Assembly (NCBI GenBank): GCA_018350325.1
Contig: JAEVLN010000021.1
Span: forward strand, 1,409,850-1,473,849
DNA: 64,000 bases
From: Globodera rostochiensis
Taxonomy: Eukaryota > Nematoda > Chromadorea > Rhabditida > Heteroderidae
Direction of reading: 5' to 3'
Part shown: positions 39,640 through 53,088 of the stretch, one piece after another
Position numbering within the stretch: position 1 is the stretch's first letter
Layout of the letters: each line of letters begins with the position of its first letter
Notes under the pieces: generated by a model
What the model was told of the DNA's origin: nothing
The model's database searches: none
Seen by the model: the letters and a program-made list of their open reading frames with translations, nothing else
Made by a program: the position numbers and the translations under genes

Positions 39640-40255
39640 CTTATTTTCAAGAATGTACTTGAAAAATGAGAATCTGGCGGGAGTGTTGAAAATTTAGGGA
39701 TTTTAATGGGAATATTTTTGTTTTGGCATTGTGTCGATTCAAAATTTTCAATAGAAAATGGCTATTTATCAAAAATGCGCTTTTCAAAACATTGGACTTT
39801 TTGATTCTTTCTATTTGCTATGTTCCCGCATATTTTTTGTTCAATTTCTTTAACAAGATTCATCAAAATTTCTAAAAAAAAAATTTACCGGCAGCGCCTG
39901 TCGGCACCGCCGACCCCCTCCCTTCCCGTGTAAAGCAGAATTCGCAAAAAAAATTTTTTTTTGAAAAATTAAAATCGCAAATTTTTGAAGTTTGTTCGCA
40001 ATTTTCTTAACAAAAAATGTTAATAGTAGAACATTTCTCAACGGTGCTTATCGGCATCGCCGTCGGACCCACCTACAACAAAATCCAAGGCTAAATACGG
40101 TGCCGGTCTAGGGTAGACCAAAAATTGACCCCAAGTTGGTTTTGAAGGAAATTTTTTTGAGTGTACTTGGATTTCGTAAAATTGGCCCATTATGTACTTG
40201 AAAATCAACATGCTTGTACTTGGGAATTGACTTTACCCGATCGCAGCCCTGTACA
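39640..40255. mobile_element. Candidate hAT-like element (possibly 5'-truncated)
   Basis: Read on the minus strand from 40255, the segment starts CAGGGCTGCGATCGGGTAAA, a good hAT-type terminus. Its core (about 39885-39930) is the inverse of the GC module also seen at 25.25 and 55.08 kb. AAGTACA/TGTACTT words occur near both ends, but the left terminus is not clearly a copy of the right one and no target duplication is visible. Probably truncated. Confidence 0.4.
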
Positions 40256-42107
40256 TTGTATATTAAATTGAGGAGGAATCTATTACATAAAAAATCGATT
40301 ACACCGGCAAATAATTGAAATGCTCTCTTAATAATTTAAATTAATAAAATACTATGTGAAAATAATTAAAAACTTTTTTAAAAAATGTCCAGTCCCTTAA
40401 TGTTGTTTACCCATACACTATTATGCGCATAAACAAACGGTTGGCCAATACATCAATTTGATTTTAAAAACCTAAGCTCATCATCGACTTAAATAACCAA
40501 AAATTATTTAATAATTGTATTTAGACAACCTTTGAAAGTTTTTATTTTTCAAAAATAGTAAATATTCTTAAATTTTGCTGACGATTTTAGAAATTAGGAT
40601 TCAATAATTAATCCGGAACTATAGCAGCCGCTAAAGCATTATTGTCAAAGAAAAAATCGAGGTGACTGTTACTTAAATACTTCGGTAGATAATTTAAATT
40701 TAAATTGTTTAAAATTTATTATTTAAATTCAACATTATTACAAATAATGATATTATCAAAATTCTTAAAATAATAATTGAATATAGTTTGCAACAAAAAA
40801 AGCAATTTTTAAATACGAAAATCCTAAGAAATAGTAAAATAATAATCTTCTTAAAAGAGTAGCAAAAAATAAATGAATTACATATTTTTAAGATTTACAT
40901 AAAATTTGTGCTATATTTTGACCAAATTGTAAAACAATTATGTAACTCTTGAATAAATAACAAATTATAATCATTAAAAAATAAGACGTGTGGAATTTGA
41001 TCTTCATGTTTATCCAATTTTTTAAAATAAAGATATCAGCATTAAAATATAAACAAACCTAAAAGTCCATTTAGACAAAATACATTTAAAGATTGGTTTA
41101 CAAAAACCAGGTATTGAACAGTAATTGGGAAGTCAGATCATTTTCCTTAATCGAAATTTAACAAATATTAGTTAAATTCAACGTTAAAAATTTATAAAAC
41201 CACTTTAAATTATGCAACGCAATTCCTATTGATTAATTGAATTATTAAAAATGTTTGTAATAAAAACCTCAAATTTTAATAATTGATATAAAAAACTCAT
41301 AATTATTATTGATTTAAAGGCGAAAAGACCAAAACGAAGAACTTATCGTATACGCGTAAACAAGGTTCGACAAAAAGACAATTTAATTAATACTAACAGA
41401 CCATATTACACAATTTTATAAAAGATAATTTAACAATTTATGCACAGCAAAGTGAACAGACAGACATAAAGAAAATCAAGTTAAACAAAAAATGTTATAA
41501 AAAATATTAAAACAAACATAATTTGAATATTATCTAAAATCTGAGAAAAAAATTAATAAAAAAATGCATGCTGATATGATGAATAATATAAATAAAACAA
41601 CCAAACTAATAGGTTACTAATTAAAAAAAAATAGCTTTTAAATGTGTATAAATATTTTGCCCAACCCGTTGATAAAAGTTCAAGGACAAAATAACCCTTT
41701 CTTTGGCAAAAACTTTTCTTTGAATTTGATTGTCAACACCAATTTGAATAAATACGTGCAGAGAATCCAACCACTACAGAAAGCATTCCACGAGACGGGC
41801 TCACTCTTTCAAATACATTAATGAACAAATCACTGGATCTAAACATAATAAAAGATAAAAGTACATTGTTTATTAACCGAAAATTAAAACTTATAAAGGC
41901 TAGCCTAATTTGTAAGAAGCGTAATAAAAGTAATAAGCAAAATAAATAATAAATGTGTCGTCCTTGAAACCCATGACCTAATTTTAATTAACAAAAAGCC
42001 GGTATGTAAGCCAAGCAGTTGCGAATGTGGGATGGTCTACTTTAAAAAAACATATTAAAATTAAATCAACCAAAAAATACTATTTAATTCATAAATTATT
42101 ATATCTG

Positions 42108-42220
42108 CTGACATTTAAAATAAAAATAATAAAAGCATTATAAATAAAAATATTGTTAGAACCCCTTATAAACATTAAGCAAAATTAATTAATATCCTAG
42201 TACTTAGGCAAAATGTATAT
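42108..42220 (+). repeat. Direct repeat R6, copy 1
   Basis: CTGACATTTAAAATAAAAAT begins about 112 bases repeated at 42660-42771. The 440 bases between the copies are ordinary AT-rich DNA. There are no TG...CA ends, so this is not an LTR pair. Confidence 0.85.
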
Positions 42221-42659
42221 TAAGAATAAGCATTTAGTAAAAAACACACTACAAATTATTTCATTATGTGTGGTGCAAAGCGTGTGCGGAGAAATGCCAC
42301 ACGACATTCGAATTTTCCGGTCGCGGAAAAACATCAAGTGATTTTTGAAAAAGTAAAAAAAAAATATCGACAATTTCATAATTTAAAGTACCTAATTGAC
42401 ATTTATATATATATCTTTTTAGACAAACTACAAACGTTATTTTAGATTATTAAAAAATATCATTTATTAACACAACAATGCACGCGTGTGTATTCACGAG
42501 ACTGGCCACGTGTTCGTTTTGCTTAAAGCTAAATGCATAAATTGCCAGCATAAAACAAGTTAATTCATCAGAGTTTTCAAAAATTGGTTTACAAAATTCA
42601 ATCTTTAGCTGTAAAACAACACAATTTAAAAGAAGTACAAACAAAAGAATGCAGTAAAA

Positions 42660-42771
42660 CTGACATTTAAAATAAAAATAATAAAAGCATTTTAAATAAC
42701 CAATATTGTTAAAACCCCTTATAAACATTAAGCAAAATTAATTAATATCCTAGTACTTAAGCAAAATCTAT
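42660..42771 (+). repeat. Direct repeat R6, copy 2
   Basis: Partner of 42108-42220 with only a handful of differences, hence a relatively recent duplication of a 552-base unit or two insertions of the same element. Confidence 0.85.
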
Positions 42772-45700
42772 ATGATTGAAAATATAATTTTAAAATTTTG
42801 AATTTTTATGTCTTTAATTTAAAATATGTTATTGAGCTATTTTTGGAAGACGGAGACTAAAGTTCACAGCCATATTTCGAGGAAATTGATAAGATTTGAA
42901 ATAGCCTTTTTAATGACTTCCTAGATGTACAGTTTTGGACTTGCGATTGTCATTTATTCGATGAGTTATCCAACAATTTTTCTTGTAAATGATTAACCCC
43001 TGGTAAAAATAGAAATTTATTGAAGTCATCAACAATTTTTTGAAAATTCCCTATTTTTTTGCTCAACAAAATCGGAGGATTTAAAAAAATGCAGAACTCA
43101 GCTTAATTTTAAATGAAATAAATAAGGCTAATATTTTTATATTTTTACACGCATTTTTTCGCACATTATGTGATTCTAAAAAAAGAAAATTCGATTTGAA
43201 AAATCTAGTGCACGCGCAAGACTAAAAGACAGATTGAAGTGGACGAACAAAAATTATAATCTAACGCTTTTAAGCGCAAGGCTGACAAAAAAAATTCAGG
43301 ACACTGCAATTCAACTTTAAAAATAATTCTAAATATAAATATAAAAATATTTGTTAATAGACTTAGTTGAAAGTAAATGGAATTTTTGTTATGTAAAAAT
43401 AAAAGATTCTCATCTAGTATTGAAAAGGTGCGAAATTTATAAAAGAAAGATAACATGGCGAAGTTCGGAAACTATTTTTGCTTCAAAAGTCAAAGTTTAA
43501 ATAAAAATTATTCAACTTAATATTTATTTATTTCATTGGATACAACAATCCCTGAACATTTAATCCTACAAGAGGTGAGCAAAAAAAGCGGGCAACACCG
43601 TCAAAAGATTTAAAAACGACAACAATAACAAAAATTTAAGCACATATATTAACGTGGTCATTTTAGTGCAAATATTGGATATAATATAACTTTAATAAAT
43701 GGAAAGAAATAATTTAAATTACTCTTGAACAAGAAGTTCTAGTAAAAGAAATAAGAAACGTAACTTGGCCGAAACATACCGTTGGGCCCAAAGCGCGGAT
43801 TTTAAGAATTTGGACACTTTTCAATTAAAAGTAAAACATAAAACGAGAACCTGCATAATATTAGAAATTAATGCTTCATAATCTAAATAATAATATTTTG
43901 ACTGTATTTATTAAATTAACACTTTAAATTTTGTAAATATTCATTATTATTAATTAATGCTGAAAATTAACAGAAAAATAGTAAATTGATTTTATAGATA
44001 AACTAACCTTTGGTAATATTAACATAAACTAAACATAAATTAGACAAGTAAAAAAATAATTTCGTAAATTAAAAACAAGAAGTAACTAATTAAAACTAAA
44101 ATATAAATTTTTTATTAAGGACAGACACTGAGCTCTGGTTGAATAATCATATTTTTTTGCCAAAATAATCAAGAAAGTTATTATTTAAACATTTATTAAT
44201 TAATATTGTTAAAACAAGCTTTATAACGTTAAACCTTTTCTAAAATTTACATAATTTTATTCGGTGTTGCTTTTTGACAAAATACTACAACAAAAAAAAG
44301 GTATATATAAATTGAATAAATAATGATAAGAAAAATTCTAAATGAATTTAAAAAAAGAATTAAACACCTTATGTATACCTAAATACTAAAGTTTCGTTAT
44401 CACAAAAAATTATTACTAATATTGTTAAAACAAGCTTATCACTTTAAAGTTATTTTTTGTAATTGTAAATCAATATTTATATAGTTAACTTTAATATAAT
44501 GCTTATGTATTTATTTATTTACTTGAAAAAACATTATTAAATGAAAATAAACCAAAATTTACTTTCTCCGTCAAAATACTAAATTTAATCTGCTGTTATT
44601 CGAAAGCCCCTGCGGAAAGTAAAAAGACGAGAGAACAGGAACGTTGGTTGGTAATTAGAATAAATTTATAATAAAATATACCACTTTTTAAAAAGGGTAT
44701 ATTCATCTATATTTCTTGTCTTATGGTAATTAATTTATTAAAATTATCTGAAAAAATTTTATCATTATTCTCTGAAGTTTATAAGCCAAAACATATTGTG
44801 ACTGATAAATATTGTTGTAAAATGAGTTTATCTGAAATAATAAATATTCGCGAATTGTCAATTTTTACTTAGAAAAGTTTAAACATCTTTATTACTAACT
44901 ACTTTTTATATTAATTGTTCCAGCTTGCTATTTTTATTGAAAGAAACATTAAAATTTATCCAATACGAAACTAAGTTTGGCGCAATTCTAATTGAGGAGG
45001 AAGCGAACAAAAAAACCGATGAGCATAACACATTAATTTAAATAAATTTAAAAAGAAACTAGATTTAAAAATGCTTCTAAATATTTTGCGGTACAAAAAT
45101 AAATATATTAGCGTAATTTGTGCAATTAAACCTTATAAAGTTATTATATTTAAGCATTCTTCATTATTCAATTCAATATTAATAAAGTTCGCCAAGGCTT
45201 CGCGTTGGCTATGGTACATAATTTATAAAAAATAGTTATTTGAATTAAATTAATGTTTCTTAATGAAGAATAATAATCTGATTGGCACAATTTACACTTT
45301 TTAAAAAAGGATAAAGGAAGCAAGGATGAATGAAGAAGATGTGACACCCGGCTTTTGGTTTTTTTCGTTAAAAAGTTGTAAAACTAAAAACCTAATGTTA
45401 CAAAATTTTAGTGTTGGAATGGACTTGTTAAATAAGGGAGTAATCGACTTGGACACGGATCTCTTCAACCACGGAGCACATAATGCCAAATGATAATGTT
45501 TAACGATTACGGTAATTTAAATTTTTAAAAATTCAGCAATCTATTTAATTTAAATAAAGCCACCCACACTAGATCCAAAACTCAAATAATTTATTGGCCA
45601 TCCTTAATACATTTTCTAAAACTAAAAACAGAAAGCCTTTTTTAAATAATATACATACTTAAAAGTTCTAAATTTAAAACTAGAGTACTATTTTAAATAC

Positions 45701-46268
45701 AAAACATTTTTTATTATAATTTAAAGTATAAATTTATTTATTTAACCGATTTTACATATGCAAAGGGATTCAACCGAAGCCTAATCAGCCTACAGGCACA
45801 TTGTTTCCGTCCACATCTGCTGATCATTCAGGTCAACAACATCGTTCTTTTCGCCCTGATTATTAATAAAATGTATTTAATATGTTTTTATCAAATGCTA
45901 TAATATAATATATTTGAAAATAATTTACCACAAATATATAAATAAAGAAATAAATAATTAAATATAAAAATATTATGATATTTTCACTTCAATGATGATT
46001 CCCGGTAACGAGTCAATATACAAAAATTACATATCTTAGAGAGCGATGTCCATCAGGTACACATCTAAATCGTAAATATTAAATTTGATTTTTTTTAGTT
46101 TAATATAAACACTTGAACAATAACTTAAAGCTTTAAAATATTAAAAAATATGCAAAATTGGGCCGACGACTGCCATGCTTAAGACACCGAAGTTCTGTTT
46201 AAAAACGTCAATTAAATCTTGATCTAAAAATACAGTTTTATTTTCATTCTAATTAAATGCCTTACTTT

Positions 46269-46318
46269 TTTGAACATTTTATTTTTTGAAGAAATAGTGT
46301 GCTAAAAAGAGAGAGTCA
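46269..46318 (-). repeat. Inverted partner of the 24.6 kb repeat
   Basis: About 50 bases (GCTAAAAAGAGAGAGTC and flanks) match 24631-24680 in inverse orientation. The match stops abruptly on both sides. Confidence 0.7.
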
Positions 46319-47302
46319 TATTTTTTTAATTTTTAAAATATTTAATTTATGTTTAATTGTAATACATAAATACTTTTAAATCAATAAGTTAATTAAAAAT
46401 AAGAATAAACGAAAAAGGTACTCAAATTTAAATGTTATAACAAATGTTAAATATAATTTACCAAAATTGAATACTTCTTTATGAAAAAATAACCATTTCT
46501 AAAAGGAGTATTTTACAAAAGATATATATACTAATCTAAAAAGAAATGTCGTTTGAATTTTAAATAAATCATTTTTGAAGGCAATCTAAGAAATAAACTT
46601 TGAAATTAAGTTATTTTACTAATAAAACAAGCCGAAGGACCTAAAGGGCCTAAAAATTAAAAAAAAAAAATCCAACAAAAAATAATAACAATAAAAAAAT
46701 TGGGGTTGGTTCCTAAAGATTAGTTATTTATTTATTTCATTGTTCTATGGCCTTTGTTGTTTTATAATTCTTGGTTATTTTAGTTATTTTACTCCCTATA
46801 CTCCTGAAGTTTGAAAATTTCTTTCTTTGGGATTCGGGGGCCTTGTACCCCAACTCCTAGACAGGGTTTCGTTTATTATTTTTTTTGTTTTCTTAGGTTA
46901 TTTCTTTCTTTTAGCTCTGCCTGAGCCTGTTACGCAGGCATAGGGCAAAAAGTGAATACTGCGCAGCGCTGACAAAACTATGTATTACTTATATTGAATA
47001 TTTTTTAATCAATTATTCCATAAATTCAATGCTATTCATAAATATTTTAATTAAGGCGTCCTCTGCTTAATATGGTTAATTGAAACAACACGATGCTACT
47101 TCGAAGCATCAGGCAAACTGCGTCCCTTTTCAACAAAAATTAAATAAAAAATAGCAATTTCTGAAATTGTGATTAATTGGTATAAATTATACAAACCTTG
47201 GAAGCGCTTAATAAAAAACGCAGCAATTGAATTAAAAAGAGGCAAAAATTTATAAACGAAAAACAAATATCCCAAAGAATAAATGGTCTTGTAGGGAGCA
47301 GT

Positions 47303-47370
47303 TCAACTCGCCGACGCCGACTCGCCGATGGTCAACTCGCCGACGCCGACGGTTGACTCGCCGATGGTTC
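47303..47370. repeat. GC-rich minisatellite (CTCGCCGACGCCGA)
   Basis: Two imperfect units of about 30-36 bases contain TCAACTCGCCGACGCCGA and CTCGCCGATG. The array ends exactly where the left arm of the hairpin element begins (GATCAACTC), so it may have been generated from that end. Confidence 0.8.
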
Positions 47371-47734
47371 GATCAACTCAAATTTTTTAAATATAAAAAG
47401 TCAGATTTGTAACAATCTCAATTTAAGTTCTGGGAAAAAAATATAGCGGAATTAAAAAATTAGTCAAACCAAAAAAAAGATTGTATTTGAAACTTTGAAA
47501 AATGTTCGAATTCGCGTTCGGGGGTCGACATTCGCAAAAACCGAGCTCTGATTCGTGCCCTACGTTTATATGTACCCTAGAAAACATGCATTTAAACTTA
47601 TAAACACCCATGTTTTAGCATTTTTTTCAGTCGGGACCTCATTTCATGATTGCCGCAGATTTTTCCCAGAATACTTAAATTGAGATTGTTACAAATCTGA
47701 CTTTTTATATTTAAAAAATTTGAGTTTTTTGATC
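47371..47734. mobile_element. Inverted-repeat (hairpin) element, ~70-bp arms
   Basis: Left arm 47371-47440 and right arm 47659-47734 are inverse copies over about 66-70 bases. They share GTCAGATTTGTAACAATCTC and differ by a few short indels. Each arm ends in GATC. The loop of about 220 bases contains a GC-richer patch (TTCGCGTTCGGGGGTCGACA) and no coding frame I trust. The form fits a MITE or a fold-back element. No target duplication is obvious. An RNA across it would fold into a long hairpin. Confidence 0.7.
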
Positions 47735-48142
47735 CTGATAAATTATTGTGTTAATCCATTGTCTCCCTCCTTTATCGATCTTGATACTTTTCTTGCGTAG
47801 GCACTTATTTTTGTTATTTTCGCTCGTAAAGCCTAATTAAGCATTATTTTAGAGAGTGGACAGCAATATAAAACATATGATAACAATAATTTTGAAAGAA
47901 CCTCCAGCTCAGACCATGCCAGTGTACTATAATAAAATTTTAAAGCATTATACATCCAAAAAGTATTTTTGTCTTGATAAAAAAGATTGATTAGACAATA
48001 AAAAATATTTAAATATTATATATTAATTAAAAGTTATAATACAAATAATCATAGTAAAGGATACTAATATCCTTTATTATTAAAATTATTGATATAAAGC
48101 AAGCAATAAAGCAAATTGTAAATGATAAAAAAGTTTGAAAAT

Positions 48143-48402
48143 AAAAACAGACTCCGCAAAGCCCGCAAGCCGATGAGCAATCAAGTCTCATGAACGCGTA
48201 AATAGCATTTAAATATCTTTTTATTAATTATTTGTTCAATTAAACAATCAAAATAAAATAAATGATTATTTTAAAAACAGACTCCGCAAAGCCCGCAAGC
48301 CGATGAGCAATCAAGTCTCATGAACGCGTAAATAGCATTTAAATATCTTTTTATTAATTATTTGTTCAATTAAACAATCAAAATAAAATAAATGATTATT
48401 TT
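48143..48402. repeat. Perfect 130-bp tandem duplication
   Basis: Two adjacent 130-base copies (48143-48272 and 48273-48402) appear identical base for base, including AGACTCCGCAAAGCCCGCAA. Identity this complete in such AT-rich DNA means a very recent duplication, or an assembly artefact. Confidence 0.95.
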
Positions 48403-48477
48403 ATCTATTATTTTAATTAAAACATTTATGCAGTTACAATAATTAGACTTATATCGTTGGTAGACTGCCTGAACTTA

Positions 48478-48690
48478 TATAATGTTTGCGCAGAGTGTAT
48501 GGTGAACTAACACCAAAATTAAGAAATTACTAATTTGATGATTAATTTAAGAAGAAAAAATATTAATCGGTACACTATTTTTATAACTCCCGCCAGGAAA
48601 AGCTCGGTTCTTGAGCGTTTGGTGAACGCAATTATAATAAATTTAAATTTTACTTCTTCAGAGAAAAGAACATTGTAAAAAAACAAAAAT
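48478..48690 (-). repeat. Inverted dispersed repeat R5, copy 2
   Basis: Inverse partner of 31572-31790. It contains GTTTGCGCAGAGTGTATGG and GCGTTTGGTGAACGC. Confidence 0.8.
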
Positions 48691-49566
48691 GACCAACTTA
48701 TAGATCAAAATGTCAATGACATTCCATATCATTAAAAATGACCCACGTCATTGATAAAAAAATTTAATAATCATAAGCTCTATTTTAAAAGTTGTTATTG
48801 ATATTTATAATATACTCAATTATAATTTAGTTTGTCGGAATTGAAATATGCAGAGTATAAATCGCCGTTTTGCGAAACAATAATTTACAATAAATTTTAT
48901 AAAATAAATGCCAATCTTCAAGATATGCAAGCAAAACTATCATAATTAAGTTAGCATATAAAATATAGTTTTCTTCAAACATTAAGAAAGAAAATATGCC
49001 AAAATAAAAATTCTGAAATTGTGCGCCGAGTTTATCAGAATAAAAACATTAGGAAATCAAATATATTTGGTTAAAAAAACGTTTTATTTAAAAAATGTTA
49101 TTAAAGAATTTGATTATTATGATCAAGTGCAGAGCTTTAGGGTATTTAAAAAAAAATAGCCTAAGAAAACAAAAGAAAAATCGGCAAATTTCGTTAGGGT
49201 GGAGCTCTGGTCACTTCAAGAACTCCTCGAAAAAACCGATAAACTGAAATTTTATTTTAAAATGATTAAGCGTAAGCATTAAGTGCTAAATGATTTAATT
49301 AATTAACTTGAATTTATTCATAAATTTACTTCTTACCGAATTCTATATGCAAAACTTTTTGGTTAAGTATAATGAAATAAAATATATTAATATTTTACAA
49401 ATTAATTAAACAAAATACTCGGTTATTATTCTACAGCCATCCATGAAAGTATGCTAAAAAATCATTCCAAATAAAACGATTTATAAAGTTAAAATAATTC
49501 ATAATCAAGCACTTTATAATTATAATATTTTAATTATAAAATAAGTTTAAAGACGTAAAATCTAAT

Positions 49567-49985
49567 TTAAAAGCAACGCGCAAGCTGAAGCTCTCTGCGC
49601 AGTTGATGCATACTTTTTGCAGAAAAACTATATTCTTTAAAAAACAAAATTTTGCTATTCAAATTTCTTAAAGCAAGAAAAAAAGGTCATAGATTTTTTC
49701 ATTTAAAGAATTGAGTATTGCTACCCAAAAGCCAAGGCGTTGAAATATTTTTAAACAAACAAATTCCAACTATAAAAAATAGCAGTGATATCTGCTAATT
49801 ATTTCCCGTTGACAGTTTAATTGTAAGACGTCTTACTTTACAGATTATGTCAATGGCACTTCAACTTCAATTCAAAAGAGGCTCAAGAGAGCGCGGCAAA
49901 GCTCATTAATTCTTAGGAAAAGGATAGTGCAACGAAAATGCAGACGCTGGCCAGTAATTGTAACTCAAAATTATTACAGATAAAC
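49567..49985 (-). repeat. Inverted dispersed repeat R4, copy 2
   Basis: Inverse partner of 23578-23930, longer by about 70 bases of AT-rich insertion. The palindrome GTAAGACGTCTTAC is kept at 49823-49836. Downstream of TTTACAG (acceptor-like) the + strand is open for about 47 codons, in the same frame as the equivalent part of copy 1. Confidence 0.8.
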
Positions 49986-52592
49986 TTGTAAATACAGATG
50001 AAAATTTTTTGAAAAATTAATTAACAATTAAAGCAAAAATTTATTATTACTATTAAACAATGCATTTAGATATTATATAAATAGAGAATGATTTATCAAA
50101 ATATTTCAAGAATCAATTATTGGTTTGAAAAATAAAAGGTAAGAATTAAAATTTTAAACTCAATTAAATTGAGAAGTTGAAAGCATTTCCTTTGTTAACT
50201 CGTTAACAAATGATTTTTTTAATAAAAAACTTAATAGTTTATAATACAAATTAATGAAAATTTGTTTACTTTAATTATTTGCTATTTTATTGTAAACGAT
50301 TTATTCTAAAAAATTGATTAATATAATTGTGTTTTTATTTTACGCTAACATCAATTTTACAAAATAATATCTATAATTCAAATTTGTAAAAAATTAATCT
50401 GGGATGAAAAATAAATTTTAACATATATAAAAACACCGAATCAATAATAAATTAATTCTATATAGCAATTTGTACAGCGCGAAGGTTTGTACACGTACCC
50501 ACAAACAGAGTCCATTGACTTGAACATGATAAATGATTTAAATTTATGAATATTTAATAACTTAAAAAAAGTATAGTAATTTAAATTTTAAATCAATGAA
50601 GAATTTAAAATGTTATGCTTATAACAAATTGATATTTGTTTTTAGAAAAACTTAAAAAATTCAAAAATTAAATACTACTCAAACCAATAAATTTATGTTA
50701 ACTAAACACCATTAAATTAAATAATTTATATAATTTCTAACATTTGAGTATATTTAATTCCAACAAAATTGTGAAAAACTTAACATCCGTTAACCAAATT
50801 ACAAAGTCCTGCATGTCAACTTTCGACGACAGAAAATCTATGCGACTTACCGTAAAAGAAATACAATAAAAATGATACATTATTTGATAAACGAAAATAA
50901 ATTAAACAATGCACCAAATTCCTTTGAATAATTTTAACATTTTTTTATGAATTAAATTATTTGTTGTTTAAACTTATTTTTACACAATTTTAAGATTGAA
51001 TTTAAATTTATATAAAGATATGCCCGAAGGATTTATATTTTAATTCAATTTTAAATTGTAGTATTAAGTAACTTCGCTTTTATTGAAGAAAAAAGATTTA
51101 ACTTTATATGCTTAGATTTGATTTCAAGTATATTTTTAGACTTAATTAAATAAATGATTAGTGCAACTTAAATATGTTATTTGATTTTTTTGTCGACGTT
51201 TATTTTGGCCGAGCGGGCCTATTTTAATTCGATCACAGGCCAAACATTTTGTTGCCAAATCCATTAAACGATTAATCATTTTGATTCAAAAAATAAATAA
51301 AATCTTTTTTAATAATTAGTTTCTAGCATGATGCTGATAATATAATAAATTAATGAGATAAGTTCTTTAATTTGTTAAATATTTAGGCGATATAATTATA
51401 AGAGCAATTTACTAATAATGACTTATTATTACATTAGAATTATGAATTAAATAAGGTGGCTTCGATAAGGGGGCTTCTTGATGGACTTTGAATTATTAGG
51501 TACTTTATTAGAAGATTTCTTGGAATTTAATATGTTAAGTTTTCTTATGGTTTGGAGGCACAATTACATTTCTTTTGTCAAATAGTTTTAGAATAGTTCA
51601 AATGCCGTTATTTATTGTTCTAAAGTTGCTGCAAATTTTATTACTTATTTATGCTTATTTTATTTTTTGTTAATTATACTATAAATTTTTAAATTATGCA
51701 AAAGCGTATCTAATTTTATTAATTAAAATATAAATCTTTAAAGAGGAAAGAGGAAAGAACAATTGAGTCGGTTTAATTGAATTGTAATTTGTTTAGTCTA
51801 GAAGTTCACTGAAAGTCATAAAAAATTTACTCCACTCGACCCGCACCTCTACTTAACCCAACCATTTAGAAATGGTGATTGTATAAATTAATTCTTTAAC
51901 GTCTTTGTATTTTGATGCTTTTATATAAATATTTTGGTTACTTTTAATTGTAATAAAATATAAGTGCGGTATTGCTTTGGACAAAAACCCTTTGTTATAT
52001 TTCAATTTTAAAATACTTTTACTCAAATTTTAATTATATTTTCCGGCTAACAATGCAAAACTCCAATTCCGCAAAACGGTTTCAAGAGTTTTGGCATAAA
52101 TTTTAATTAAAATCAAAGTTAAAATTTTTGGTTTTATTGATTAATATACGTAGCAGTCAATAAGACTCGTAAGAGCAATCATGTCCGTTTGGCCCCAAAA
52201 GATTCCATAGTATGCAAAGGTGAATTTGCGCTTATTGTTTGAACTAGCCTTCATTAAGTGCATATCAATAAGAAATTTAATGGATAAAGCTGATAATTAT
52301 ATATTTGGAATTTTAATATATTCGAAATTAAGAGCTAGGTATCAGAAAATTTATAAACTTCATTCTCGAATCTCCAGGTTTTGTCAGTCGAGATCTGTCC
52401 CTTCCCGTGGTTCATTTTTGATAAATTTATAAACGTTAAAGATAGTATTTAGATTAATGAGCTTATTTTCTTAACTTTAGTTTCATTGTAATCGTTAATT
52501 TTTTAAACTTAAAGAATTTGTAAATCATTTTTCATTTTTTTATTGCTTTATTAAAAGAATTTGTAATCATTTTTCATTTTTTTATTGTTTTA

Positions 52593-53088
52593 TTACTTAT
52601 TGTGAAACCGCCTTCCGTATCCTCCCTCCTGCCCAATCAGTGTGTTGCGCGGAATTGTGAGCTGTTGGTGGGAAAAAGTTAAAAATCATTTCGCGTATCA
52701 ATAAGCGACCAACGGCCCCGTTTGGGCATTGTCGGATGCGCAGAAGAAAATAGGTACTAACCAAAATTTTCTCTGAATATTGTAATACCTTATTTAATTA
52801 TATTTATTTCTTTCATTTATATATTTTTTTGTTTCCATATTTACTGCGCCAATTTTCTCAGAAAAATTATAATACAATTTTTTAAGATTCAATTTTCCTT
52901 TATATATTTAATTATTTCAAAAAAATTTTAAAACAAATTAAATTTATTGTTTATTTATTTTTATTTAATGATTTTTACTTTATTGATTTATTAATTTTAT
53001 AATTTATATTTGAGATTTCTACTAGTTTTACGCCGTGTCGAATGCCCGTGCACGCTATTTGCCATCTTGTTTTGTCAAGGTAAGACAT
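52593..53088 (-). CDS. Possible three-exon gene, 62-aa hypothetical protein
   Basis: Exon 1 (53088-53032) starts with ATG and reads MSYLDKTRWQIACTGIRHG up to GTAAAA. Exon 2 (52772-52710) follows the acceptor ATTACAATATTCAG and reads RKFWLVPIFFCASDNAQTGP plus one codon, then GTCGCT. Exon 3 (52661-52593) follows the excellent acceptor CTTTTTCCCACCAACAG, begins LTIPRNTLIGQEGG and ends in TAA. All junctions are phase 0. The introns would be 259 and 48 bases. Each exon is a GC-richer islet. Exon 2 is hydrophobic in its first half, so a membrane segment is possible. The family is not recognised. The GTCGCT donor is the weak point. Confidence 0.33.

Larger units (their letters stand above)
31850..51050. 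other. A-rich strand domain, mostly non-coding
   Basis: The + strand is A-rich for about 19 kb, interrupted by small T-rich patches near 35.46-35.70, 39.44-39.88 and 46.73-46.93 kb. Outside the listed repeats, hairpin element and transposon candidate I see no gene I can support. Several + strand frames of 45-80 codons without an ATG (31967-32206, 33751-33915, 34672-34839, 36112-36249, 36644-36796) look protein-like. By my estimate their number is about what chance gives here. Confidence 0.45.
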
